From Colivivens sp964452915 (GTDB taxonomy: Bacteria; Bacteroidota; Bacteroidia; Bacteroidales; Bacteroidaceae), in NCBI GenBank assembly GCA_964452915.1, contig CAYVNW010000010.1, positions 4,082 through 68,081 of the forward strand: 64,000 nt of DNA, written 5' to 3'. Under the pieces are notes generated by a model. The model was not told where the DNA came from. It saw only the letters and a list, made by a program, of their open reading frames with translations, and ran no database searches. Positions within the stretch are counted from its first letter, which is position 1. The number at the start of each line of letters is the position of its first letter. This document shows, piece after piece, positions 26,191-35,731 of the stretch. Both the position numbers and the translations under genes were made by a program.

Positions 26191-27318
26191 ATGAAAAAGT
26201 TATTAGTTTGGCTGATGCTTGTCGCATCAGCGTCTGTTACAAACGCACAGACAGAACAAGGGAAAGTAAGTATAACGGTCAATATCGACAGTTTAGGCGA
26301 CTCGATCATCGTGTATTATCAGCAAAAGCGCGATACCATACTTTCCACTAATGGTAAATTTGAATTTACTCTCGACGCAAAGAATCCAGCGAATTTCCTT
26401 TGCGCCACTCCGGCTTCATTTCGCGGTTCAGAACTAAGATATTTCAACTACATAGCAATGCCTGGGGAGTCGTTAGTGGTAACCGGAAGTCTGCCAAGCA
26501 ACCTGACATATTCCGGAAGTAAGTTCTATCAAGACTACGCTTCAATACAAAAGCAAAACGCAGAAGCGACAAAAGAGTTGTCAGACTACACACAAAAAAT
26601 GTGGGCACGCATTGAGGCGGGGGAAAGCAGAGACTCTGTGCTTAACGAATACAACCAAAATGCCGGACCTTTAAAAGAAAAGGCCGAGGCAAATATTATG
26701 GAAGTCATCAAGAACAATCCTGATAATGAAGGCGCGGCTTATCTCATCTCGTCGTTTGACAACATCGAGAAGATGGAGGCTGCAATCAACCTGTTGTCCG
26801 ATAACGTGAAAAACGGAAGGATGAAAGACATCGTATACAATCCACTCAACAGTTTGAAAGCTCAAATGGAAGCAGATGCAAAAGCCGCAAAGGTTCAGGC
26901 TGCAGGTGTCGAAGAACAGGACTTCACCCTTAAGGACATCAAAGGAAAAGACTTCACCCTGTCGAGTCTAAAGGGTAAGTATGTTTTGCTCGATTTCTGG
27001 GGATCATGGTGTGTATGGTGTATCAAGGGAATGCCAAAGATGAAGGAGTACTACGATAAATATAAGGACAAGATGGAGATCGTGGGCATTGACTCGGGTG
27101 ATACCGACGAGAAATGGAAAGAGGCCGTTGCAAAATATGAACTGACTTGGCTTCACGTCAAGGATGCCGAGGGAGATCAAAGTGTAGTACAAAAATATGC
27201 GGTCACAGGATTCCCTACCAAGATACTCATTGGTCCTGATGGCAAAATAGTAAAATCAGTCACCGGAGAAGATCCGCAACTATACACTTTCCTTGATGAG
27301 ACATTCGGAAGCAAGTAA
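26191..27318 (+). CDS. TlpA-like thiol oxidoreductase with DUF4369 domain
   Basis: 375 residues from the ATG at 26191 (MKKLLVWLMLVASASVTNAQ, a signal peptide); the codon at 26167 adds 8 residues before it and is less likely. Residues about 25-130 resemble the DUF4369 beta domain. A helical linker follows. The last 140 residues are a thioredoxin fold of the AhpC/TlpA kind with FWGSWCVWCIKGMP (redox CxxC) and the cis-Pro region VTGFPTKILIG. Family members reduce or protect thiols in the periplasm. First of four genes reading the same way. Confidence 0.88.
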   Translation: MKKLLVWLMLVASASVTNAQTEQGKVSITVNIDSLGDSIIVYYQQKRDTILSTNGKFEFTLDAKNPANFLCATPASFRGSELRYFNYIAMPGESLVVTGSLPSNLTYSGSKFYQDYASIQKQNAEATKELSDYTQKMWARIEAGESRDSVLNEYNQNAGPLKEKAEANIMEVIKNNPDNEGAAYLISSFDNIEKMEAAINLLSDNVKNGRMKDIVYNPLNSLKAQMEADAKAAKVQAAGVEEQDFTLKDIKGKDFTLSSLKGKYVLLDFWGSWCVWCIKGMPKMKEYYDKYKDKMEIVGIDSGDTDEKWKEAVAKYELTWLHVKDAEGDQSVVQKYAVTGFPTKILIGPDGKIVKSVTGEDPQLYTFLDETFGSK

Positions 27319-27347
27319 AAAAAATTATTAACTGTAAAAAAGAACAA

Positions 27348-27806
27348 ATGAAAAAACTACTCCCTTTCAGTGTCATCGCATTAACAATTGCATTGGCATT
27401 CGGATCATGCGATGATGACGACGACGGAACATCTATTGTACCAACTTTCGAGCAAATTATTCTGACGCCTTCTGAATGTAACCCGGGTGACAGCATTACC
27501 GCTACCGTAACTATAGCAGAAGATGGTACCTACTATTATTATTCATATCAAGAATACACTGTGGGCAACAGCTCATACCGTCTTGGCAGCAATAGCTACA
27601 ACAAGTCCAATCCCAACCGTACCAACGGAAGCATAAGTGCGTTGACAGGCAACGCAACTTTTAAATTCAAGGCACCTTCACAAAAGTCAGACACGACATA
27701 TACAATTACATTCCATGCTACATGCGCAAGCAGTGCAAACGGCTTTGGAAACGGAGGATTGTACTCGAACACCAACACTGTACGTACCACATTAACGATC
27801 AAATAA
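27348..27806 (+). CDS. small lipoprotein, function unknown
   Basis: 152 residues. Signal peptide II with Cys21 followed by five Asp (FGSCDDDDD), pointing to surface display. The rest looks like one Ig-like beta domain: ECNPGDSITATVTIAEDGTYYYYSY near the middle and TTLTIK at the end. No enzymatic motif. It lies 29 bases after the TlpA-like gene and 24 before the arabinofuranosidase gene, so it may be a carbohydrate- or partner-binding accessory, which is inference. Confidence 0.75.
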   Translation: MKKLLPFSVIALTIALAFGSCDDDDDGTSIVPTFEQIILTPSECNPGDSITATVTIAEDGTYYYYSYQEYTVGNSSYRLGSNSYNKSNPNRTNGSISALTGNATFKFKAPSQKSDTTYTITFHATCASSANGFGNGGLYSNTNTVRTTLTIK

Positions 27807-27830
27807 TATTTAATATTCAACCCACAGAAT

Positions 27831-30419
27831 ATGAAAAGAATCGCTATAATGTTGGCTATGTTGTTGAACATCGCCACAGTCAAAGTTTTTGCAAATGCAC
27901 CCGACTCTGTGTATGTCTTCACCTACGCAATACCAAACGATGCACACAAGGGCATTCACATCTCATATAGCTCGGACGGGAATAAATGGATCACTATCGG
28001 GCAGGACCAGTCGTTCGTGACAAGCGACTTTGGTGCATGGGGAGCACAAAAACGCATGTACCATCCAAGTGTCATCAAGGATGGCGATACCTGGTATGCC
28101 GTATGGCAAGTGAATGACAACACGAACCAGTTTGCTACTACTCTCACACAGAAATTGTCTGTTTGGAAACCACAAGACTATCCGTATGTTGAGACACCCA
28201 ATGTAATTGCGCCAGTGATCACCAAGCAGAACGGGTTGTTTGTAGTGACATACAAGACAAAAGATGGCAAGGTGTACCAAACTACAAGCCGCGATTTCAA
28301 ACACTGGAGCCATGCAAACGAGACGCAAACGAGCGCATACAAGTCCAATGAGGTAAAGGCAATAATAGATGGCGTGGAACATGAGGGATGTATCACGCGC
28401 GCACCATGGAAACTTGTCGAAAATCTGATAAATAAAGGAAACGCGACAACACTGCTCAATCAAAAGTACAATGAATCACTTCGTAACGATGCCACACGGT
28501 TCGCGAACTTGACAGATGTACACGCGTCACTTACGATTCACCCTGATGCAATGAAGTCAATAAGCCCGAATCTTGTTGGTATATTCTTTGAGGACATAAG
28601 TTATGCAGCCGATGGTGGACTCTATGCCGAGCTGGTACAAAACCGTGACTTTGAATATAACAACCTTGACCGCGGCGAATGGAACGCACAGTCGTTTTGG
28701 AGCCAAGGTGGTGAAGGTACCATGGAATGGAGCATTGAAACCGATGATCCGATTCATGAAAACAACAGACATTATTCGGTTCTTAAAACGTCAACCCCTG
28801 GAAGCTACATACAGAACGAGGGGTTCGACGGAATTGTTCTGAAAAAAGGTGCAAAATACGATCTGTCACTTTTCCTTAAAAGTATAAAAGGTACAGGCAA
28901 AGTAAAGGTTTCGCTTATGGACGGCAACGCAGAAGTAGCCGGCAAAACATTCGGTACTACAACTGATTGGAAGCAATATAAAGCCACACTAACAGCAAGT
29001 AAAAACTGTAGCAAGGCAACGATCCGTATAACTCCTCTACAGGCAGGAACAATTGCAACCGACTTCATTAGCCTGTTTCCACAAGATACGTTCAAGAACC
29101 GCAAAAACGGTATGCGACGCGATCTCGCACAACTGCTCGCAGACATGAAACCAAAATTCATACGTTTCCCTGGTGGATGCGCAAGTCACGGACAAGGACT
29201 TGAGGACATCTATAGATGGACATACACAGTCGGACCTATATGGCAACGTAAATCTCTGCCAAATATATGGCATTATCATCAAAGCATGGGCCTCGGATTC
29301 TTTGAATACTTCCAATTTTGCGAAGATATAGGTGCCGAACCGCTACCTGTGCTCGCTGCTGGAGTCTGCTGCCAGAATTCCGGCAGAGGCGGACACGGGC
29401 AACAAGGAGGACTGCCTTTCGCAGGGGAAAAACAAAAGGTTCAGACATCCGAGCCTCTTCCAACTATGGAAGAATATCTGCAGGAATTACTTAACCTTAT
29501 CGAATGGGCAAATGGTGACCCTAAGACATCGAAATGGGCAAAGATGAGAGCCGATGCAGGACATCCGAAACCTTTCAATCTAAAGTATCTGGGTATAGGA
29601 AACGAGGACTTGATATCCGATGTGTTTGTTGAACGATTCACATATCTCAACAAGGGAATCAAAGCAAAATATCCAGATATAGAAATTGTGGGTACTGTTG
29701 GACCATTCTTCGAAGGAAGTGATTATGAATACGGATGGCAACTTGCAAAGAAAGAAAATGTGGACATAGTCGACGAGCATTATTATGTCAATCCTGGATG
29801 GTATATTCACAACCAAGACTTCTATGATAAGTACGATCGGAATGGCACAAAGGTATACCTTGGAGAATGGGCAAGCGGAAACAACAAATTCGAGAACGCA
29901 CTTGTGGAAGCACTCCACATGACAAATCTCGAACGCAATGCCGATGTAGTTCTTATGGAGTCATACGCACCACTCTTTTGCAAGGACGGACATTCAAACT
30001 GGAATCCTGACCTCATTTACTTTAACAACCAAAGTGCCAGACCAACACCCGGATACTATGTGCAATCGCTGTTTGGCAACAACAATGGAGTGACATATAT
30101 ACCAAGTGAATTAGCATCGCAAACAGTCGAGGATGCCCGAATTAGAATCAACTCATCGGTGGTAAAAGCAGATAATGGCGACCTGATCGTAAAACTTGTC
30201 AACTTGCTGCCTGTGAAGGTGAAAACAGATATGCAACTTGGCAATCTTGACGGATTCAACAAGAAAGCAGTACTGTCAGTCCTTACAGGACAACCAGGCG
30301 ACGCATCAGCAACTCCTGTAACCAGTACAATTGATGTGGCACAACAATGTACATACGACATGCCTGCATACAGTTTGTCCGTAATCCGCATAAAGGCCTT
30401 ACAGACTTCAAAAAAATGA
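27831..30419 (+). CDS. alpha-L-arabinofuranosidase, GH51 with N-terminal propeller-like domain
   Basis: 862 residues, secreted (signal peptide about 1-21). Residues about 25-200 look like part of a five-bladed GH43-type fold (HISYSSDGNKW, YHPSVIKDGDTWYAVWQ), too short to be a complete GH43 enzyme. The GH51 part starts near 240 (SPNLVGIFFEDISYAADGG), carries a carbohydrate-binding-like insert around 290-410, then PKFIRFPGGC, LGIGNED with the expected acid/base Glu592 and VYLGEWAS with the expected nucleophile Glu679. It would remove arabinose from arabinan or arabinoxylan. The stop overlaps the next start as ATGA. Confidence 0.9.
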   Translation: MKRIAIMLAMLLNIATVKVFANAPDSVYVFTYAIPNDAHKGIHISYSSDGNKWITIGQDQSFVTSDFGAWGAQKRMYHPSVIKDGDTWYAVWQVNDNTNQFATTLTQKLSVWKPQDYPYVETPNVIAPVITKQNGLFVVTYKTKDGKVYQTTSRDFKHWSHANETQTSAYKSNEVKAIIDGVEHEGCITRAPWKLVENLINKGNATTLLNQKYNESLRNDATRFANLTDVHASLTIHPDAMKSISPNLVGIFFEDISYAADGGLYAELVQNRDFEYNNLDRGEWNAQSFWSQGGEGTMEWSIETDDPIHENNRHYSVLKTSTPGSYIQNEGFDGIVLKKGAKYDLSLFLKSIKGTGKVKVSLMDGNAEVAGKTFGTTTDWKQYKATLTASKNCSKATIRITPLQAGTIATDFISLFPQDTFKNRKNGMRRDLAQLLADMKPKFIRFPGGCASHGQGLEDIYRWTYTVGPIWQRKSLPNIWHYHQSMGLGFFEYFQFCEDIGAEPLPVLAAGVCCQNSGRGGHGQQGGLPFAGEKQKVQTSEPLPTMEEYLQELLNLIEWANGDPKTSKWAKMRADAGHPKPFNLKYLGIGNEDLISDVFVERFTYLNKGIKAKYPDIEIVGTVGPFFEGSDYEYGWQLAKKENVDIVDEHYYVNPGWYIHNQDFYDKYDRNGTKVYLGEWASGNNKFENALVEALHMTNLERNADVVLMESYAPLFCKDGHSNWNPDLIYFNNQSARPTPGYYVQSLFGNNNGVTYIPSELASQTVEDARIRINSSVVKADNGDLIVKLVNLLPVKVKTDMQLGNLDGFNKKAVLSVLTGQPGDASATPVTSTIDVAQQCTYDMPAYSLSVIRIKALQTSKK

Positions 30420-31807
30420 CGGATTACACTTCGACATATCATACTCCAATGCTTCACCCTCTGGCTATAGAGGATGAAGTCGTTTTACCCGAACTTTTTA
30501 CCTATCCTTTTTTATATACGCCCCACCCTCTTGCAATAGCAGCCTGCGAGGAGCTGAAAGCGTACGTGAGAGCGCACACCGAATGGACAGAGGAAATCAG
30601 TCTTGGAAAAATGTTTGGTGTCCTTGTAGTACAAAGCGATAAAGGCATTTATAGTCTGTGGGCATTTTCCGGTCTGCTTGAGAGAAAATGCTCGCACGAA
30701 GGATTCGTTCCTCCTGTCTATGATGTCGAAGCATGGCAAAAGTACTATAACTCAGAAGATTCCATTATATGTTCGATGCCCGACGGCTACGAGAAAAGTG
30801 AAAGGTCGCGCAAACTGCAAATGCACCTCTTCGAACAATTCAACTTTCTCAATGCACGAGGTGAAATCAAAAACATCATTGACATATTCGACAAAGAGGC
30901 GTGTCGAATTCCACCCACGGGGGCAGGTGAATGCTGTGCGCCAAAACTGCTGCAGTACGCATATAATAATGGTCTCAAACCTCTATGCATGGCTGAATTT
31001 TGGTTAGGCATGTCACCTAAAGGAGACATCAGATACGACGGACAATACTATCCCGCCTGCCACGCGAAATGCAAACCAATTCTAAAACACATGCTCACCG
31101 GACTTAATGTTGAAGAAAATCCATTATTAATATCGATGCGTGAACAGGCGAAGCTCTTGCGAATCATTTATGAAGATGACGCAATCATTGTCGTAAACAA
31201 ACCGGCCGGCATGCTGGCTGTCAACGGAAATGTCGATGCCCCAAGTGTGGAATCAATAATCAAAGAAAACCACCCTGATATAAGCGGTCCGATGATTGTG
31301 CATCGGCTTGATATGGATACATCGGGAATAATGATTATCGCAAAAAACAAGGATATACACAAAGCGTTGCAGACACAATTCTTCAGACATGACATAAAGA
31401 AACGTTATGTGGCAATCTTGGACGGTGTGGTAAACTCTGACAAAGGAACCGTTTCACTTCCAATTATGCCAGACAATCTCCACCGGCCCAGACAAAAAGT
31501 AGATTTTGTACATGGAAAAGACGCAATAACAGAGTATGAGGTACTTGAACGGACAAGCAATACCACACGCATCGCACTATTTCCGCTTACAGGACGGACG
31601 CATCAGTTGCGGATTCATGCAGCACACGAAGAAGGTCTTAACTGTCCGATATTAGGCGACCGGCTATATTCGCATACAAATATGATAAATAGTATGACCG
31701 ACATACACGGCCGGAACAACAGGATGTATCTGCATGCTGAATCTATAGATTTCATACATCCAATCAGTTTAAAACGCATGCATTTGAGCATAAACGCAGA
31801 CTTCTAA
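30416..31807 (+). CDS. RluA-family pseudouridine synthase with N-terminal extension
   Basis: 463 residues from the ATG at 30416; the codon at 30347 lies inside the upstream gene. Residues about 240-463 form the catalytic domain: VVNKPAGMLAVNG, HRLDMDTSGIMIIAK with catalytic Asp299, and PLTGRTHQLRIHAAH. The first 230 residues are an extension containing PPTGAGECCAPKLLQYA and CHAKCKPIL, the form found in many Bacteroidetes and proteobacterial homologues, with clustered Cys that might bind a metal. The RNA target (rRNA or tRNA) cannot be named from sequence. Confidence 0.88.
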   Translation: MTDYTSTYHTPMLHPLAIEDEVVLPELFTYPFLYTPHPLAIAACEELKAYVRAHTEWTEEISLGKMFGVLVVQSDKGIYSLWAFSGLLERKCSHEGFVPPVYDVEAWQKYYNSEDSIICSMPDGYEKSERSRKLQMHLFEQFNFLNARGEIKNIIDIFDKEACRIPPTGAGECCAPKLLQYAYNNGLKPLCMAEFWLGMSPKGDIRYDGQYYPACHAKCKPILKHMLTGLNVEENPLLISMREQAKLLRIIYEDDAIIVVNKPAGMLAVNGNVDAPSVESIIKENHPDISGPMIVHRLDMDTSGIMIIAKNKDIHKALQTQFFRHDIKKRYVAILDGVVNSDKGTVSLPIMPDNLHRPRQKVDFVHGKDAITEYEVLERTSNTTRIALFPLTGRTHQLRIHAAHEEGLNCPILGDRLYSHTNMINSMTDIHGRNNRMYLHAESIDFIHPISLKRMHLSINADF

Positions 31808-31838
31808 GCGTCTGACGCCAATTACTCAATATTTAGTA

Positions 31839-31869
31839 TTGGTCAGTTCAAAATTAATCCTTAAATTTG
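31839..31869 (+). promoter_or_regulatory. promoter of feoAB
   Basis: TTGG at 31839-31842, 19-base spacer, TAAATTTG at 31862-31869, 21 bases before the start codon. No Fur box was recognised. Confidence 0.6.
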
Positions 31870-31889
31870 CGCCAAATTTAGAAGAAGCA

Positions 31890-34382
31890 ATGAAACTATC
31901 AGAACTAAGAACAGGCGAATCCGGGATAATCATTAAGGTACATGGGCATGGTGGATTCCGTAAGCGTGTCGTAGAGATGGGATTCATAAAAGGTAAAAAG
32001 GTTGAAGTATTACTCAACGCACCATTGAAAGACCCAGTAAAATACAAAATTATGGGCTACGAAGTCAGCCTCCGCCATAGCGAAGCAGATATGATTGAGG
32101 TAGTGACAGAAGAGGAAGCCCGTAAACTTGAAGCAAAACACAGGCAAGAAGAGAACAGCAACGGAAACAAAGAACAACTTAGCACGGTCGTTGACTCGGA
32201 CAGTATAGACGAAAGACCACTTACAGAAAAACAAGTGGAGGAAGTTGCCATAAAGGAAAGCAAAGTAATCAACGTTGCGCTCGTAGGCAACCCGAATTGT
32301 GGTAAGACATCACTGTTCAACTTTGCCTCGGGAGCACATGAACGTGTAGGCAACTATTCAGGTGTCACAGTTGACGCAAAGGAAGGTCATGCCGAATTTG
32401 AAGGATACAAGTTTAATATAGTCGACTTGCCGGGCACCTATTCACTTTCCGCCTATTCACCCGAAGAATTGTATGTGCGTAAACAACTAATTGAAAAAAC
32501 ACCGGATATAGTCATCAACGTTATCGACTCATCCAACCTCGAACGCAACCTATACCTTACGACTCAACTCATTGACATGCACGTAAGAATTGTGGTTGCT
32601 CTCAATATGTTTGACGAGGTCGAAAAACGTGGCGACACTGTAGATTATAACAAGTTATCCGAACTATTCGGAGTTCCTATGGTCCCAACTGTCTTTACAA
32701 CGGGCAGAGGTGTCAATGAACTGTTCCACCAAGTGATTAACGTTTATGAAGGAACTGAAGGTTCGGATATTCATTTCAGACACATACATATTAACCACGG
32801 TCACGAAATTGAGCACGGAATTGCAGAGATACAAGAACACTTGAAGAAAGAGGATCACCTGCGTGAACATTATTCGACACGTTATCTTGCAATCAAGCTA
32901 TTGGAAAATGACAAACGGACGGAGGATTATATCAAGCAGTTGCCTGACGCTGACGAAATTCTACGACACCGTGACGAAGCGGCAAAACGTGTTCTTGAGG
33001 AGACTAAAGAAGATTCGGAAACAGCCATCATGGATGCAAAATACGGATTTATACATGGTGCCCTTGAGGAAGCCGGATACAAGACAGGAGATAAAAAGGA
33101 TACATATCATACAACACATGTACTTGACTTCATACTAACCAATAAGTTCGCAGGCTTCCCTATTTTCATACTCATACTTGCCATCATGTTTTATGTGACA
33201 TTCACTCTTGGGGCATACCCAATGGACTGGATAGAGTCTTTTGTAGCTTGGATTGGTGAGATGATCGGGCAATATATGCCAGAAGGTGCATTGAAGGCTA
33301 TGCTGATTGACGGAGTAATCGGCGGTGTCGGCAGTGTGATCGTATTTCTTCCACAAATACTCATTCTTTATTTCTTCATCTCATTCATGGAGGATTCCGG
33401 CTACATGGCACGTGCCGCTTTCATAATGGACAAAATCATGCACAAAATGGGATTGCACGGAAAGTCGTTCATACCATTGATCATGGGATTCGGATGCAAC
33501 GTGCCTGCGGTAATGGCAACACGCACCATAGAGAGCCGCCGCTCATGTCTTGTAACAATGTTGATACTGCCGCTTATGAGTTGCGAGGCACGTATACCTA
33601 TTTATATTATGATGATCGGCAGTTTCTTTACTAGGAATACACAATGGCTTGTGATGCTCTCATTATATTTGGTTGGCATGCTGATGGCTGTAATAATGAG
33701 CAAAATTTTCACCATGTTCATGATTAAAGGAGAGGATACGCCATTCGTCATGGAACTTCCACCATACCGTTTTCCTACTAACAAAGCACTGCTCCGCCAT
33801 ACTTGGGAAAAGGGAAAACAATACCTCAAGAAGATGGGAGGTATCATCCTTGCCGCATCTCTTGTAGTCTGGGCTCTCGGCTATTTTCCTCACAACGATA
33901 ATCTGAGCCAGCAAGAACAACAGGAACAAAGCTATATCGGCAGAATCGGTAAAGCTATAGAGCCTGTATTCAAGCCACAAGGCTTCAACTGGAAACTCGA
34001 TGTTGGTATTGTTGCAGGTGTGGGTGCAAAAGAAATCGTAGCTTCAACCATGGGTATTCTCTACTCAAACGATGACAGCTTCGGTGATGACGAAAGCTAT
34101 AATGACGAGGGTGGTAAATATGAGAAATTGCATGAGCAATTTACTGAAGATGTAGCAGAAATGCATGGAGTAAGTTACAAAGAGGCGGAACCGATAGCTA
34201 CACTCACTGCATACTGTTTTCTGCTGTTTGTACTATTATACTTCCCTTGCATTGCAACAATAGCCGCAATCAAAGGTGAGACCGGTTCGTGGAAATGGGC
34301 AGCCTTTGCCGCTACATACACAACCTGCCTCGCATGGATTGTCTCTGCCTTAGTCTATCAAATTGGAAGTCTCATGCTATAA
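31890..34382 (+). CDS. feoB: FeoA-FeoB fusion, ferrous iron transporter
   Basis: 830 residues from the ATG at 31890, which follows the promoter; the in-frame codon at 31839 lies within it. Residues 1-75 are a FeoA-type SH3-like domain (LSELRTGESGIIIKVHG, VEMGFIKGKKVEVL). A charged linker follows. The G domain has GNPNCGKTSLFN (G1, about 133), DLPGTYSLS (G3) and LNMFDE in place of NxxD (G4). The membrane part holds the two Gate motifs, with GFGCNVPAVMATRT and a C-terminal GAKEIVAST. It imports Fe(II) across the inner membrane. Confidence 0.96.
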   Translation: MKLSELRTGESGIIIKVHGHGGFRKRVVEMGFIKGKKVEVLLNAPLKDPVKYKIMGYEVSLRHSEADMIEVVTEEEARKLEAKHRQEENSNGNKEQLSTVVDSDSIDERPLTEKQVEEVAIKESKVINVALVGNPNCGKTSLFNFASGAHERVGNYSGVTVDAKEGHAEFEGYKFNIVDLPGTYSLSAYSPEELYVRKQLIEKTPDIVINVIDSSNLERNLYLTTQLIDMHVRIVVALNMFDEVEKRGDTVDYNKLSELFGVPMVPTVFTTGRGVNELFHQVINVYEGTEGSDIHFRHIHINHGHEIEHGIAEIQEHLKKEDHLREHYSTRYLAIKLLENDKRTEDYIKQLPDADEILRHRDEAAKRVLEETKEDSETAIMDAKYGFIHGALEEAGYKTGDKKDTYHTTHVLDFILTNKFAGFPIFILILAIMFYVTFTLGAYPMDWIESFVAWIGEMIGQYMPEGALKAMLIDGVIGGVGSVIVFLPQILILYFFISFMEDSGYMARAAFIMDKIMHKMGLHGKSFIPLIMGFGCNVPAVMATRTIESRRSCLVTMLILPLMSCEARIPIYIMMIGSFFTRNTQWLVMLSLYLVGMLMAVIMSKIFTMFMIKGEDTPFVMELPPYRFPTNKALLRHTWEKGKQYLKKMGGIILAASLVVWALGYFPHNDNLSQQEQQEQSYIGRIGKAIEPVFKPQGFNWKLDVGIVAGVGAKEIVASTMGILYSNDDSFGDDESYNDEGGKYEKLHEQFTEDVAEMHGVSYKEAEPIATLTAYCFLLFVLLYFPCIATIAAIKGETGSWKWAAFAATYTTCLAWIVSALVYQIGSLML

Positions 34383-34552
34383 TGGAACTCTTTATTGTCG
34401 TTATAATTGTAACCGCAGCAGTAATCTATCTTGCAGTAAGAGCATATCGCAGGCTGGCACATCAAAGGAAAGCAAGCAGATGCGAAGGGTGTGAGTTCCC
34501 GTGTGCATTAAAAGACTGTGTAAAATCACCTAAGGACAAAGAACGAACTTGA
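34382..34552 (+). CDS. FeoB-associated Cys-rich membrane protein
   Basis: 56 residues. One N-terminal membrane helix (LFIVVIIVTAAVIYLAV) followed by a basic stretch and a Cys-rich tail CEGCEFPCALKDC with four Cys. This matches the FeoB-associated family (PF12669), which often follows feoB. The ATG shares one base with the feoB stop (TAATG). An electron or iron-handling role at the transporter is assumed, not shown. Confidence 0.88.
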   Translation: MELFIVVIIVTAAVIYLAVRAYRRLAHQRKASRCEGCEFPCALKDCVKSPKDKERT

Positions 34553-34611
34553 AGTATTCATAATGATAAGATCAGATTTATAATACAAAATATAAAATAC
34601 ACTTCTTGACG

Positions 34612-35703
34612 ATGAAAAAAAAACAACTAAATCTAAAAGAGCTGGGAGTTTGCGTGCAATATTCCATATTTGCTCCTGAAGGCAAACTGGAGGAAGTACA
34701 TGCCATTCTTAAAATAGTCGATAACATTAACGACCCGTTCGTACAACAATATCAACGAATTTTTGAAGCACAAAAGCAATTTGAATCCGAGATTGGGTGC
34801 TCGAACGTTATATTGAAAAGATACTTTGTGAGTGACGCGACAAACCAAATGGCTCTGATGGAAACAGGTGACAACGTGTCGGTAATACAGCAAGCTCCAC
34901 TCAATGGAAGCAAGATTGCAGTTTGGATTTACTTGCAAAAAGGAACAAGCAACTATACTCATTTTTGGACTATGAACCTGACAGAACCAGAGGGTGACAG
35001 CTTTCACCAGTCAAAAGTCATTCTTGAAAGATATGAGGAAAAATTACAAAAGGAAGGTATGACTTTGGCTGACAACTGTATCCGCACTTGGTTTTTTGTC
35101 CGTGATGTTGATACGCAATACAAGGGATTGGTAGTAGCAAGAAAAGAGAATTTCAAGACGCAAGGACTGACAGACAAAACGCACTATATAGCTTCGACTG
35201 GCATACAAGGAATGCCTGCAAACCCAAAGGCTATTATACAACTTGGAGCATACGCCATCAAGGAGGTAAAAAAGGGGCAACAGACATACTTATATGCCCC
35301 GACACACCTTAATCCGACTTACGAATATGGCGTGACTTTCGAACGTGGAGTTAAGGTGGCATTCGGCGATAGATCTCACATATACATATCAGGCACAGCC
35401 TCAATTGACAACAAAGGACAAGTGCTATATGAGGGCGACATAAAGAAACAGACAATAAGGATGTGGGAAAATGTTGAGACATTGCTTAACGAAGGTAACG
35501 CGTCTTTCGACGATGTGGCACAAATCGTAGTGTACTTGCGTGATGTTGCAGATTATAATGTAGCACATGAGATGTTCAATAACAAACTGCCAGACATTCC
35601 TACCGTAATCACCTATGCACCTGTGTGTAGGCCAAAGTGGCTAATCGAAATGGAATGCATAGCGATAACAAACAGAGGTGACCGGCAGTTCAAAGACCTA
35701 TAA
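34612..35703 (+). CDS. Rid (YjgF) superfamily two-domain protein
   Basis: 363 residues from ATG 34612 (a TTG at 34606 is also in frame). The C-terminal 140 residues resemble the RidA fold (YISGTASIDNKGQVLYEGDIKKQTIRMWENVETLL, then VYLRDVADY and a C-terminal ECIAI). The N-terminal half looks like a degenerate repeat of the same fold, with CIRTWFFVRDVDTQYKG in the middle. This layout recalls chorismatase-like and other Rid-related proteins of Bacteroidetes annotated only as translation initiation inhibitors. No substrate can be named. The conserved RidA Arg appears as Arg-Pro-Lys (CRPKW) near the end. Confidence 0.75.
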   Translation: MKKKQLNLKELGVCVQYSIFAPEGKLEEVHAILKIVDNINDPFVQQYQRIFEAQKQFESEIGCSNVILKRYFVSDATNQMALMETGDNVSVIQQAPLNGSKIAVWIYLQKGTSNYTHFWTMNLTEPEGDSFHQSKVILERYEEKLQKEGMTLADNCIRTWFFVRDVDTQYKGLVVARKENFKTQGLTDKTHYIASTGIQGMPANPKAIIQLGAYAIKEVKKGQQTYLYAPTHLNPTYEYGVTFERGVKVAFGDRSHIYISGTASIDNKGQVLYEGDIKKQTIRMWENVETLLNEGNASFDDVAQIVVYLRDVADYNVAHEMFNNKLPDIPTVITYAPVCRPKWLIEMECIAITNRGDRQFKDL

Positions 35704-35731
35704 CGCGATCTAAATTACAAATATATATTTT

